A DNA stretch of 6,230 bases, from positions 1-6,230 of the forward strand of contig JAENXP010000156.1 in NCBI GenBank assembly GCA_016649475.1, given 5' to 3'. Source of the DNA: Burkholderiales bacterium. GTDB taxonomy: Bacteria > Pseudomonadota > Gammaproteobacteria > Burkholderiales > SG8-39. Made by a program: the position numbers and the translations under genes. Below are positions 1-5,963 of this stretch, piece after piece. The first letter of the stretch is position 1. Every line of letters begins with the position of its first letter. Below the pieces are notes generated by a model that worked only from the letters and a program-made list of their open reading frames with translations, did not search any database and had not been told where the DNA came from.

Positions 1-215
1 CCGACGAATGCATCGACTGCACCCTGTGCGTGGCCGAATGCCCGGTGGAGGCGATTTTCGCGGAAGATGACGTGCCGGACAACCTGAAGGAATATACGGC
101 GATCAACGCCGAGTTGTGCAAGGTGTGGAAGCCCATCATCGAGCGCAAGGACGCGCCGGCAGATGCCGATGACTGGGCCAAAGTGAAGGACAAGAAAAAG
201 CTGCTGGAGAAGTAG
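1..215 (+). CDS. fdxA: 7Fe-type ferredoxin FdxA, C-terminal part (5' truncated by window)
   Basis: This is the C-terminal 70 residues of a small soluble electron carrier; the N-terminus lies outside the window. The reading frame starts at base 3 and gives DECIDCTLCVAECP, a classic C-x2-C-x2-C-x3-C-P cluster-binding motif. It is followed by an acidic, lysine-rich tail ending KKKLLEK with a TAG stop. In the known 7Fe/8Fe FdxA family (about 107 residues, as in Azotobacter and Pseudomonas), this motif is the second one and is followed by a similar segment: AIF-E-D-VP, then NAEL, then W, then a KKD-like stretch and DAEDW. Here the same landmarks read AIFAEDDVP, NAELCKVW and DADDWAKVK. The long tail separates it from short 2[4Fe-4S] clostridial ferredoxins. 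The first cluster motif cannot be inspected. It converges on cydB across a repeat-bearing gap, and no clear rho-independent terminator follows the stop. Confidence 0.9.
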   Translation, partial: DECIDCTLCVAECPVEAIFAEDDVPDNLKEYTAINAELCKVWKPIIERKDAPADADDWAKVKDKKKLLEK

Positions 216-317
216 CGGGCGTAGTTAATCTCCGTGTCCCAGGCGTGTGCCGTGGTTGCATACATCAGGGCAATGAGCACATGCAGGCGTGCAAATCGGG
301 CTGCGGCGCTTGCTCTT

Positions 318-341
318 GCGCGGACGGCGGCCCGTCCGCGC
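318..341. repeat. Hairpin H1 of copy 1
   Basis: A perfect 10-bp inverted repeat (GCGCGGACGG and its complement) encloses the loop CGGC. It is identical in the second copy. Its core resembles the GCGGACG or CGGATG arms of the neighbouring long hairpins. No T-run follows on either strand, so it is not a typical terminator. Confidence 0.8.
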
Positions 342-344
342 GGA

Positions 345-391
345 TCGTCAATTGCGCACGGATGAAAAACACATCCGTGCGCAATTGACGA
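345..391. repeat. Hairpin H2 of copy 1
   Basis: A perfect 20-bp inverted repeat (345-364 with 372-391) encloses the 7-base loop AAAAACA. Read on the minus strand the loop is TGTTTTT, close to the CGCTTTT loop of H3, and the loop-proximal arm is again CGGATG. H2 therefore looks like an inverted relative of H3. Confidence 0.85.
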
Positions 392-431
392 CCTTGTATA
401 AAGTCCCCTCGCCATGATTGGTGTTTGCAAT

Positions 432-482
432 AACCGTGTTTCACGTACGGATGCGCTTTTCATCCGTACGTGAAACACGGTT
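432..482. repeat. Hairpin H3 of copy 1
   Basis: A perfect 22-bp inverted repeat (432-453 with 461-482) encloses the loop CGCTTTT. The loop and the adjoining CGGATG/CATCCG pairs are shared with copy 2, while the middle of the stem differs. There is no downstream T-run on either strand. Confidence 0.88.
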
Positions 483-547
483 GGCGCGCGCAGCGCGCAA
501 GCCGGGCTGCAGCAGGGAACACCGTTTCGAGGCGCCGAATATAGCGG

Positions 548-1543
548 CTAGTCGTACAGCCCGGGTCGTGCCTTGCCGCGGAACACGTAGTAGGAAAACG
601 CGGTGTAGGCGATGATGAAAGGCAGCACGATCAGCGCGCCCACGAGCACCACCTTGAGCGAAGAGGGGTGCGCGGCGGCATCCCAGAAAGTCATGCGGTC
701 GATCACCACGAAGGGAAACAGGCTGTAGGCGAGGCCGATAAAGGCGAGCATAAATATCGCCACTGCGCCGGCGAACGGTGCCCAGTGCGCCGCGCCTGGC
801 ACGCCCCGCAACAGGCGCCCGGTCGAGCGCCACACCCAGACCCACGCGAGCAAGGTCACCAAAGGAAGCAGCATCAGCCCCAGGGTCCGCGGAAAATCGA
901 ACCATTTGAGTTGTACGGTATGGCTCACCAGCGGCGTGGCAAGGCTCACCGCGGCCACGCCTAGCGCCACCCACAGCAGTCCCCAGCGCGCCCAGGCGAG
1001 GGCTTTTCTCTGCAGCGTTCCCTCGGTCTTGTAGATCAGCCAGGTCGCGCCGAGCAACACATAACCGCCGCAAAGTCCCGCGCCCACCGCCACAGCGAAC
1101 AGAAGATAGCCGAAGCCTGATTGGAAGCCGGTGATGTAGCGCCCGAGCATCAGCCCCTGCGAAAAAGAAGCGATGAACGAGCCGATGTAGAACAGCCAGT
1201 TCCACAGTTCGCGGTGCCAGCCCTCGGCCTTGACGCGAAACTCGAACGCCACGCCGCGCAGCATCAGCCCGACCAGCATTGCCGCCACCGGCAGGTAGAG
1301 CGCCCCCAGCACCACGCCATGCGCTGCCGGAAACGCTACCAGAAGGATGCCCACTCCCAGCACCAGCCAGGTTTCATTGGCGTCCCAGAACGGGCCGATC
1401 GAGGCCACCATCAGGTCCTGCTCGCGTGCATCCGCCGCGGGTATCAGCATGCCTACGCCGAGGTCGTAGCCGTCGAGCACGACATAGGCAAGCACCGCCA
1501 CGCCCATCAGCGCGGCGAAAATGAGCGGCAGGTCGAGGTTCAT
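548..1543 (-). CDS. cydB: Cytochrome bd quinol oxidase subunit II (CydB, CIO-like)
   Basis: This is the second membrane subunit of the bd-type terminal oxidase. It stabilises the heme-bearing CydA and helps form the oxidase complex in the cytoplasmic membrane. The 331-residue protein starts at the ATG at 1543, giving MNLDLPLIFAALMGVAVLAY, and is strongly hydrophobic throughout, with roughly eight or nine membrane spans. Family landmarks are DGYDLGVGML at residues 24-33 and GPFWDANETWLVLG from residue 50. The latter includes the conserved W-D pair (W53, D54) and the E-T-W form typical of cyanide-insensitive-oxidase-like CydB. The C-terminus SYYVFRGKARPGLYD is also normal for the family. The start codon overlaps the cydA stop as ATGA, so translation is probably coupled. 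The frame stays open far upstream through cydA, but those residues are antisense noise. No small CydX-like reading frame is visible between the stop and the repeat. Confidence 0.95.
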   Translation of the reverse strand: MNLDLPLIFAALMGVAVLAYVVLDGYDLGVGMLIPAADAREQDLMVASIGPFWDANETWLVLGVGILLVAFPAAHGVVLGALYLPVAAMLVGLMLRGVAFEFRVKAEGWHRELWNWLFYIGSFIASFSQGLMLGRYITGFQSGFGYLLFAVAVGAGLCGGYVLLGATWLIYKTEGTLQRKALAWARWGLLWVALGVAAVSLATPLVSHTVQLKWFDFPRTLGLMLLPLVTLLAWVWVWRSTGRLLRGVPGAAHWAPFAGAVAIFMLAFIGLAYSLFPFVVIDRMTFWDAAAHPSSLKVVLVGALIVLPFIIAYTAFSYYVFRGKARPGLYD

Positions 1544-2865
1544 GGCGCGTCCGCCTTCACCGGGTTTGTGCCCTTGCCCGCAAGGTGGGTGATCACCACC
1601 ATATAGGCGCCGAGCATCAGTGCGTAGACCAGGACATAGCCGGTAAGGCTCGCGCCGAGTTTGGCTTCGCCGACGGTGCCCACGGCCTGCGAAGTTCTCA
1701 ATATTCCGGTAACCAGCCAGGGCTGGCGCCCGATTTCGGTGACCAGCCAGCCGGCAAGCGTTGCTATCCAGCCGGAGAAGGTGCAGGCGGCGAAGGTCCA
1801 TAGCAGCCATTGCGGCGGAGCCCGGTCCCGGCGCAGCAGCCAGGCGCCGCCCCAGGACACGGTGAGCATCAGCACGCCCATGGCCAGCATGATGCGAAAC
1901 GCGAAAAACACGGGCGCTACCGGCGGAGTGTCCGGAGCAAAAGCGGCTATGCCTTTCACCTCGCCATTCGGATCGTGCGTGAGTATCAGGCTCGCGACTT
2001 TGGGCACTTCGATGGCGAAATCGTTGTGACGCGTAAGCTCGTTCGGCACTGCGAACAGCACCAGCGGCGCGCCGCGCTCGGTGTTCCACAGCGCCTCTAT
2101 CGCGGCAATTTTGGCGGGCTGGTGCGCAAGCGTATTCAGGCCGTGCAGGTCGCCGGCGAAAATCTGCAGCGGCGCGATCACCGCGGCGACCATCACGCTC
2201 GTGCGCAGCGTGCGCAGCGCCGAAGTATCCGTGCTCGCGCGCAGCAGGCGCCAGGCCGACAGCCCGGCCACTACGAACGAGGCGGTGAGCCCGGATGCGA
2301 GCAGCATGTGCGTCATGCGGTAGGGAAAGGACGGATTGAATATCACCTGCAGCCAGTCGCCCGCGATCAGCGCGTCGCCGTCCATCACCTGCCCGGCGGG
2401 CGTCTGCATCCACGAATTGAGAGCTAATATCCAGAAGGCCGAGAACAGGGTGCCGGTCGCGACCAGCAGCGTCGCGCCTATATGCACCCAGGCGGGCACG
2501 CGGTTCATGCCGAACAGCATCACGCCGAGAAAGGTGGCTTCGAGGAAGAATGCGGTGAGTACCTCGAAGGCGAGCAAGGGGCCGGCGATATTGCCGACGT
2601 GGTTCATGAAACCGGGCCAGTTGGTGCCGAACTGGAACGACATGGTGATGCCGGTGACCACGCCCATCGCGAAGGAAAGCGCGAACACCTTGGTCCACAG
2701 TTTGTAGGTCGCGAGCCAGGCGACGTCGCCGCTCCACGCAAGGCGGATGCGAAAGTACACCAGGAACCACGCCAGCGCGATGGTGAGGCTGGGAAAGAGG
2801 ATGTGAAAGCCGATGTTCAGCCCGAATTGGGCGCGCGCCAGCAGGAGGAGTTCGGGATTGTTCAT
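1540..2865 (-). CDS. cydA: Cytochrome bd quinol oxidase subunit I (CydA, short Q-loop)
   Basis: This is the catalytic subunit of the bd oxidase. It oxidises quinol and reduces O2 to water using hemes b558, b595 and d, without pumping protons. The 441-residue protein begins MNNPELLLLARAQFGLNIGFH. H21 corresponds to the N-terminal heme ligand, H186 to the b558 ligand, and M326 in FRIMLAMG to the second b558 ligand. E101 and E109 match the conserved glutamate pair. The quinol-loop residues K252 and E257 lie in QPAKIAAIEALW, and GRQPW is at 379-383. At 441 residues it lacks the long C-terminal Q-loop insertion of E. coli CydA (522 residues), placing it with the short, CIO-like forms. The start at 2865 was chosen because the family N-terminus begins there. 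The frame is open to 3024 but would then overlap addB. No strong Shine-Dalgarno is visible. It is first in a cydA-cydB operon. Confidence 0.95.
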   Translation of the reverse strand: MNNPELLLLARAQFGLNIGFHILFPSLTIALAWFLVYFRIRLAWSGDVAWLATYKLWTKVFALSFAMGVVTGITMSFQFGTNWPGFMNHVGNIAGPLLAFEVLTAFFLEATFLGVMLFGMNRVPAWVHIGATLLVATGTLFSAFWILALNSWMQTPAGQVMDGDALIAGDWLQVIFNPSFPYRMTHMLLASGLTASFVVAGLSAWRLLRASTDTSALRTLRTSVMVAAVIAPLQIFAGDLHGLNTLAHQPAKIAAIEALWNTERGAPLVLFAVPNELTRHNDFAIEVPKVASLILTHDPNGEVKGIAAFAPDTPPVAPVFFAFRIMLAMGVLMLTVSWGGAWLLRRDRAPPQWLLWTFAACTFSGWIATLAGWLVTEIGRQPWLVTGILRTSQAVGTVGEAKLGASLTGYVLVYALMLGAYMVVITHLAGKGTNPVKADAP

Positions 2866-2885
2866 GTCGTCGCAATCGAGGCGGG

Positions 2886-2910
2886 CGAGCGCCTCACGTT
2901 CAGGCGCTCG
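2886..2910. promoter_or_regulatory. Inverted repeat in the cydA/addB divergent intergenic region
   Basis: A perfect 9-bp inverted repeat (CGAGCGCCT and AGGCGCTCG) encloses the 7-base spacer CACGTTC. It lies in the only 64 bases separating the divergent cydA and addB starts. It could be an operator shared by both genes or a hairpin at the 5' end of the cydA message. It does not match an FNR/ANR box, and no T-run follows it. The pairing is certain; its role is not. Confidence 0.45.
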
Positions 2911-2916
2911 TGGATT

Positions 2917-2946
2917 ATCATACGCCACCATGTCCGGCGATACCAA
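2917..2946 (-). promoter_or_regulatory. Possible sigma70-type promoter for cydAB
   Basis: On the minus strand a TATGAT hexamer (2922-2917) lies 18 bases after a weak TTGGTA hexamer (2946-2941). Transcription would begin near 2910, making the hairpin at 2886-2910 the very start of the cydA leader. The -35 box would lie inside the first codons of addB. Both hexamers are imperfect and the call is tentative. On the plus strand TATCAT (2916-2921) could serve addB as a -10 box, but I see no matching -35. Confidence 0.25.
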
Positions 2947-5650
2947 TGCAACCGTCTCCAAAGCGCAACTGTACGCGCGCCTCGCCCAGGGACTGGCCGC
3001 CGGTGTCACTGTAATCACGCCCAATCTGCGCCTGGCGCAGGCGCTGGCGCGCGAATTCGATGCGGCGCAGGCCGCTCAGGGGTGCGTCACCTGGGAGTCG
3101 GCAGACATCCTGCCGTACGCCGCGTTCGTGCAGCGCTGCTTCGACGACCTGCTCTACTCCGAGGCCGCGACCGCTCTACCCGTGCTGCTTACGCCGGCGC
3201 AGGAGTTGTCGCTGTGGGAAGACATCATCCGCCGCTCTGATGCGGGCGACGCGCTGCTTGCGCTGCCCGAGACCGCGGCACTTGCGGCGGATGCGTGGAA
3301 GACTGCGCACGCCTGGAGCTTGTTCGACAGCCTGCGATCGGGTCAACTGAACGAGGACGCGGCCGCGTTTCGCGACTGGTGCGCGACGTATTCGCTGCGC
3401 TGCCAGCGCGACGGACATACCGACGCGGCGTCGCTCTCCGATCTGGTCGCGGCGCGCGTGCACGGCAACGAGATTCGCAGGCCGAAATTGCTGGCGATCT
3501 ATGGTTTCGACATCCGCTCGCCGCAGCAGCAGGCTTTGTTCGATGCCCTGGAGGGGGCGGGAACGCAGGTTCTGGTGTGCGCGCCGCAGGGGCGCGAGGC
3601 GAGCGTGCTGCGCCTTGCCTGCGTCGATGCGCGCGATGAAATCGAGCGTGCCGCGGCCTGGGCGCGCGCACGTCTGGAAGCCGACCCCGGTGCAAGCATC
3701 GGCATAGTCGTTCCCGACCTGAGCCGGCAGCGCAAGGCGATACTGCGCGTTTTCCGCTCTTTGTTGGCGCCGGCTTCGATGCTGCCGGGGTCGGGCGACG
3801 AACCGCTGCCGTTCAATGTGTCGCTGGGCGCTGCGCTCAGCGGCTATCCGCTGGTGCAGGCAGCCTGTCTCATACTCGAACTTGCGGGGCGCGAAATCGA
3901 GTTCGGACGCGCCAGCCTGTTGTTGCGCTCGCCCTTTATTGCCGCGGGTGAAAGCGAAGCTGCCGGGCGCGCCCTGCTCGATCTCGAGTTGCGCCGCCGC
4001 GCCGAACCCGCGATCACGCTCGATCGTTTGCTCGGCACCCTGGATGCCGCCAACTGCGGCGAGCTCGCGCCGGAGCTGGCCCAGCGCCTGCGCAAACTCG
4101 CTGCGTTTCGCAAGTCCGATCTTTTCGCTGCGCGCGCGCCTTCGGCCTGGGCGAAAGCCTACACCGATGCGTTGAAACTCATGGGCTTTCCCGACAAGGG
4201 CCGCAGCCTCGATTCGGCCAAATACCAGACCCTGAAGAAATGGCACGAAGTCGTCGCCGGCTTCGCCCTGCTCGACCGGGTGAGCGCGAAGCTGGGCTAC
4301 GCCGAGGCGGTGGCGCGGCTGCGGCGGCTGGCGGCGCAGACGCTGTTTCAGCCCGAGGCGCCGCATGCGCCGGTGCAGATCCTGGGTGTGCTGGAATCGG
4401 CCGGCATGGAATTCGACCACCTGTGGGTGATGGGCCTCACCGACGAAGCCTGGCCCATCCATCCGCGGCCGAATCCCTTCCTGCCGCTGGAGGCGCAAAG
4501 GAAGGCGAGGGTGCCCGAAGCATCCATCGAAGCCACGCTCGCGCTCGACGCCGCCATCACGCGCGGCTGGCTCGGCGCAGCGGGAGAGGTAGTGTTGTCG
4601 CACGCCGGGGCCGAGGGCGAGAGGACACTCCTGCCCAGCCCGCTGTTGCGCGCTGTGGCGCCAGGCACGCTGGCGCTGCCCGCGTACCCGCGCCATCGCG
4701 ACCTCATATATGCCGCCGCGGACATCGAGTCGATGGCCGACGCCGTTGCGCCGCCGCTCGGAGACAGCGCCGCCTTGTCCGGCGGCGCCTCCGTGATCAC
4801 CGATCAGTCCGCCTGTCCGTTCCGCGCGTACGCGCGGCATCGCCTCCATGCCGAATCGCCCGAAGCGCCGCACGCCGGGCTGGACGCGATGGAGCGCGGC
4901 ATACTGGTGCATCGCGTGCTCGCCAGCGCCTGGGAACGGATCAAGACCAAGACCGGGCTCGATGCGATCGGCGCGAGCGAACTGGATGCGCTGCTCGTCG
5001 CGGCGGCGGACGAGGCGGTGAAGCGCTTGCAGCGCGACCGGCCGGCGACGCTGGCCGGGCGTTTCGCTGAAATAGAGAAGGGCCGCCTGCTGCGCCTTGC
5101 GCGCGCGTGGCTGGAAATGGAACGCGATGCGCGCGGCGACGATTTTCACGTCGCCGCGGTCGAGGACAAGCGCAAACTGGTGATCGGCCCGCTCACGCTG
5201 CGCGGCAAGCTCGATCGCGTGGACGAACTCGAAGACGGCCGGCGCATTATCATCGACTACAAATCGAGCGCCGATGGGGCGAGCGCGTGGCTGGGCGAGC
5301 GGCCCGATGCGCCGCAGCTGCCCTTGTATCTGGTTGCGGGCGAACCGGCCGCCGTGGCTATCGCGTTCGCGCAGGTGAAGGCGGGCGAGATGAAGTTCAC
5401 CGCGCTGGCCGCGGACGAGACGCTGCTGCCGGTGAGGAAATGCCTGCCCGAGCCCGGCTGGGACGCACAGATCGGTGCATGGCGCGCGGTGCTGGTGCGG
5501 CTCGCCACGCAGTTCGCCGCAGGCGAGGCCGCGGTACATCCGAAAAATCCGCGCAAAACCTGCCGCAACTGCGATGTGCACTCGCTTTGCCGCATACATG
5601 AACGGCTGGGTGCGACGGCGTCCGATCAGGAGGGCGATGATGAAGGCTGA
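2930..5650 (+). CDS. addB: AddB-like PD-(D/E)XK nuclease, recombination repair
   Basis: This is the nuclease/helicase-like partner of an AddAB (RecBCD-type) complex that resects double-strand DNA ends for RecA-dependent repair. The 906-residue protein starts MSGDTNATVSK; a longer open frame to 2813 would run into cydA. The middle holds FDHLWVMGLTDEAWP followed by PNPFLPL (residues 495-520), a helicase-like segment typical of AddB proteins. The C-terminal third has SACPFRAYA (C629), a G-x2-V-H-R segment (H661), GKLDRVD (D762) and IIIDYKSS (D776, K778), the expected order of nuclease motifs. The final C878-x2-C881-x5-C887 together with C629 matches the four-cysteine Fe-S signature of AddB. I see no Walker A motif in the N-terminal region (VTVITPNLRLAQAL), and the protein is shorter than the roughly 1160-residue Bacillus AddB, so its ATPase part is probably inactive. 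It pairs with the downstream addA. The start has no clear Shine-Dalgarno. Confidence 0.9.
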   Translation: MSGDTNATVSKAQLYARLAQGLAAGVTVITPNLRLAQALAREFDAAQAAQGCVTWESADILPYAAFVQRCFDDLLYSEAATALPVLLTPAQELSLWEDIIRRSDAGDALLALPETAALAADAWKTAHAWSLFDSLRSGQLNEDAAAFRDWCATYSLRCQRDGHTDAASLSDLVAARVHGNEIRRPKLLAIYGFDIRSPQQQALFDALEGAGTQVLVCAPQGREASVLRLACVDARDEIERAAAWARARLEADPGASIGIVVPDLSRQRKAILRVFRSLLAPASMLPGSGDEPLPFNVSLGAALSGYPLVQAACLILELAGREIEFGRASLLLRSPFIAAGESEAAGRALLDLELRRRAEPAITLDRLLGTLDAANCGELAPELAQRLRKLAAFRKSDLFAARAPSAWAKAYTDALKLMGFPDKGRSLDSAKYQTLKKWHEVVAGFALLDRVSAKLGYAEAVARLRRLAAQTLFQPEAPHAPVQILGVLESAGMEFDHLWVMGLTDEAWPIHPRPNPFLPLEAQRKARVPEASIEATLALDAAITRGWLGAAGEVVLSHAGAEGERTLLPSPLLRAVAPGTLALPAYPRHRDLIYAAADIESMADAVAPPLGDSAALSGGASVITDQSACPFRAYARHRLHAESPEAPHAGLDAMERGILVHRVLASAWERIKTKTGLDAIGASELDALLVAAADEAVKRLQRDRPATLAGRFAEIEKGRLLRLARAWLEMERDARGDDFHVAAVEDKRKLVIGPLTLRGKLDRVDELEDGRRIIIDYKSSADGASAWLGERPDAPQLPLYLVAGEPAAVAIAFAQVKAGEMKFTALAADETLLPVRKCLPEPGWDAQIGAWRAVLVRLATQFAAGEAAVHPKNPRKTCRNCDVHSLCRIHERLGATASDQEGDDEG
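5628..5634 (+). promoter_or_regulatory. Strong Shine-Dalgarno site inside the 3' end of addB
   Basis: The sequence AGGAGGG is followed by a tandem ATGATG at 5637-5642, with 5 bases between it and the second ATG. It is the best ribosome binding site in the window. It does not drive addA directly, whose recognisable start is more than 300 bases further on, but opens the short frame at 5637-5963. It may be the remnant of an earlier start for the downstream gene. Confidence 0.55.
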
Positions 5651-5963
5651 ACTTTCATCTTTGCGCGGACCAGAGAATGAATATATTTGGATTCAAAGCC
5701 AGGTCTTGCGCGGACGGCGGCCCGTCCGCGCGGATCACCGATTGCACACGGACGAAAAGCGTGTCCGCGCGCAATCGGCGATCTTGATAAAAAACCCCAG
5801 CAAATCCGTGGGGTTATCCATAACCGTGTTTTTGGTGCGGATGCGCTTTTCATCCGTACCAAAAACACGGTCGGCGCGCGCAGCGCGCAATGGCCGATGG
5901 GCAAATCTTTATGAACACGACCCCGAACGGCTTTTGGCCACGAATTCGGTTAATCATGCCTGA
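5637..5963 (+). CDS. Short open frame linking addB and addA across the repeat
   Basis: This 108-residue open frame starts [18 protein letters not shown] immediately after a strong AGGAGGG site. It overlaps the last codons of addB by 14 bases and ends with TGA at 5961-5963, overlapping the addA ATG at 5956 by 8 bases. Its middle, about 62 codons, is simply the translation of the multi-hairpin repeat (for example [17 protein letters not shown]), so the protein has no recognisable domain and is rich in arginine. I infer that its value, if any, is to carry ribosomes from addB to addA rather than to make a functional protein. The frame differs from that of addA, so the two cannot be a fusion. It may equally be a chance opening in GC-rich DNA. 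Confidence 0.3.
   Translation: MMKAELSSLRGPENEYIWIQSQVLRGRRPVRADHRLHTDEKRVRAQSAILIKNPSKSVGLSITVFLVRMRFSSVPKTRSARAARNGRWANLYEHDPERLLATNSVNHA
5708..5731. repeat. Hairpin H1 of copy 2
   Basis: The 10-bp stem and CGGC loop are identical base for base to those at 318-341. This invariance contrasts with the changed stems of H2 and H3 in the same element. Confidence 0.8.
5735..5781. repeat. Hairpin H2 of copy 2
   Basis: The arms 5735-5754 and 5762-5781 pair at 16 of 20 positions, with three A-C mismatches and one G-T wobble. Three pairs are changed on both sides relative to copy 1 (5738/5778, 5740/5776, 5753/5763). The loop AAAAGCG is the exact complement of the CGCTTTT loop of H3. On the minus strand the three A-C mismatches become G-U wobbles. 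Confidence 0.75.
5789..5815 (-). terminator. Terminator-like hairpin on the minus strand within copy 2 spacer
   Basis: AACCCCA (5793-5799) pairs perfectly with TGGGGTT (5809-5815) around a 9-base loop. On the minus strand the stem runs into a tract of six T (5794-5789), giving the form of a modest rho-independent terminator. Neighbouring genes run on the plus strand, so it would only stop antisense transcripts. The equivalent spacer in copy 1 (392-431) does not form it. Confidence 0.35.
5823..5871. repeat. Hairpin H3 of copy 2
   Basis: A 21-bp stem (5823-5843 with 5851-5871) carries one G-T wobble (5837/5857) and the loop CGCTTTT. Three consecutive pairs (5832/5862, 5833/5861, 5834/5860) are replaced on both sides relative to copy 1, keeping the stem intact. 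Confidence 0.85.

Larger units (their letters stand above)
314..500 (+). repeat. Composite multi-hairpin repeat, copy 1
   Basis: This 187-bp intergenic element sits between the convergent fdxA and cydB genes. It matches bases 5704-5890 in the same orientation at a constant 5390-bp offset, with no insertion or deletion; by hand count about 149 of 187 positions agree. From left to right it holds hairpin H1 (318-341), hairpin H2 (345-391), a weakly conserved 40-base spacer, hairpin H3 (432-482) and a small GCGCGC-GCA-GCGCGC hairpin H4 (484-498). The first 33 bases and last 18 bases are identical in the two copies, while the stems of H2 and H3 differ with partial compensation. I see no target-site duplication or transposase. 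The remaining gap (216-313 and 501-547) shows no gene, obvious promoter or terminator. It could be a non-autonomous mobile repeat, a structured RNA or a chromosomal repeat family; I cannot name a known family. Confidence 0.85.
5704..5890 (+). repeat. Composite multi-hairpin repeat, copy 2
   Basis: This is the direct-repeat partner of the element at 314-500, of equal length and without gaps in the alignment. It contains H1 (5708-5731, unchanged), H2 (5735-5781), a divergent 40-base spacer, H3 (5823-5871) and the small GCGCGC hairpin H4 (5874-5888, unchanged). It lies between addB and addA, a junction usually tight in such operons, so it has probably been inserted there. Flanking bases (5651-5703 and 5891-5955) are not shared with copy 1, and I see no target duplication. 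The AT-rich patch around 5674-5692 just before it has a TATATT hexamer but no convincing -35, so I do not call a promoter. Confidence 0.85.

Noticed and set aside
432..482. H3 as a rho-independent terminator or an integron attC site
   Set aside because: There is no T-tract on either side, and the ends do not show attC R and L box spacing. The stem is a near-perfect palindrome without the unpaired bases attC sites carry.
314..500. CRISPR array
   Set aside because: Hairpins differ from each other in sequence and orientation, with no regular short direct repeats or spacers.
418..615. Open frame over H3 of copy 1, giving a peptide like that of copy 2
   Set aside because: It is the repeat read in one frame, starts at TTG without a ribosome site and runs antisense into cydB. 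The likeness to the copy 2 peptide follows from the shared DNA.
548..2875. 775-codon reading of the cydB frame extended through cydA
   Set aside because: Only the part after the ATG at 1543 is CydB-like. The upstream part is cydA read out of frame.
3176..5599. 807-codon open frame antisense to addB
   Set aside because: Long antisense frames are common in GC-rich genes. The translation is arginine- and histidine-rich without any family motif, while the plus strand has clear AddB motifs.
5661..5687. Promoter for addA (TTGCGC and TATATT)
   Set aside because: The -35 match is poor and the spacing is only 15 bases; the AT-rich patch alone is not enough.
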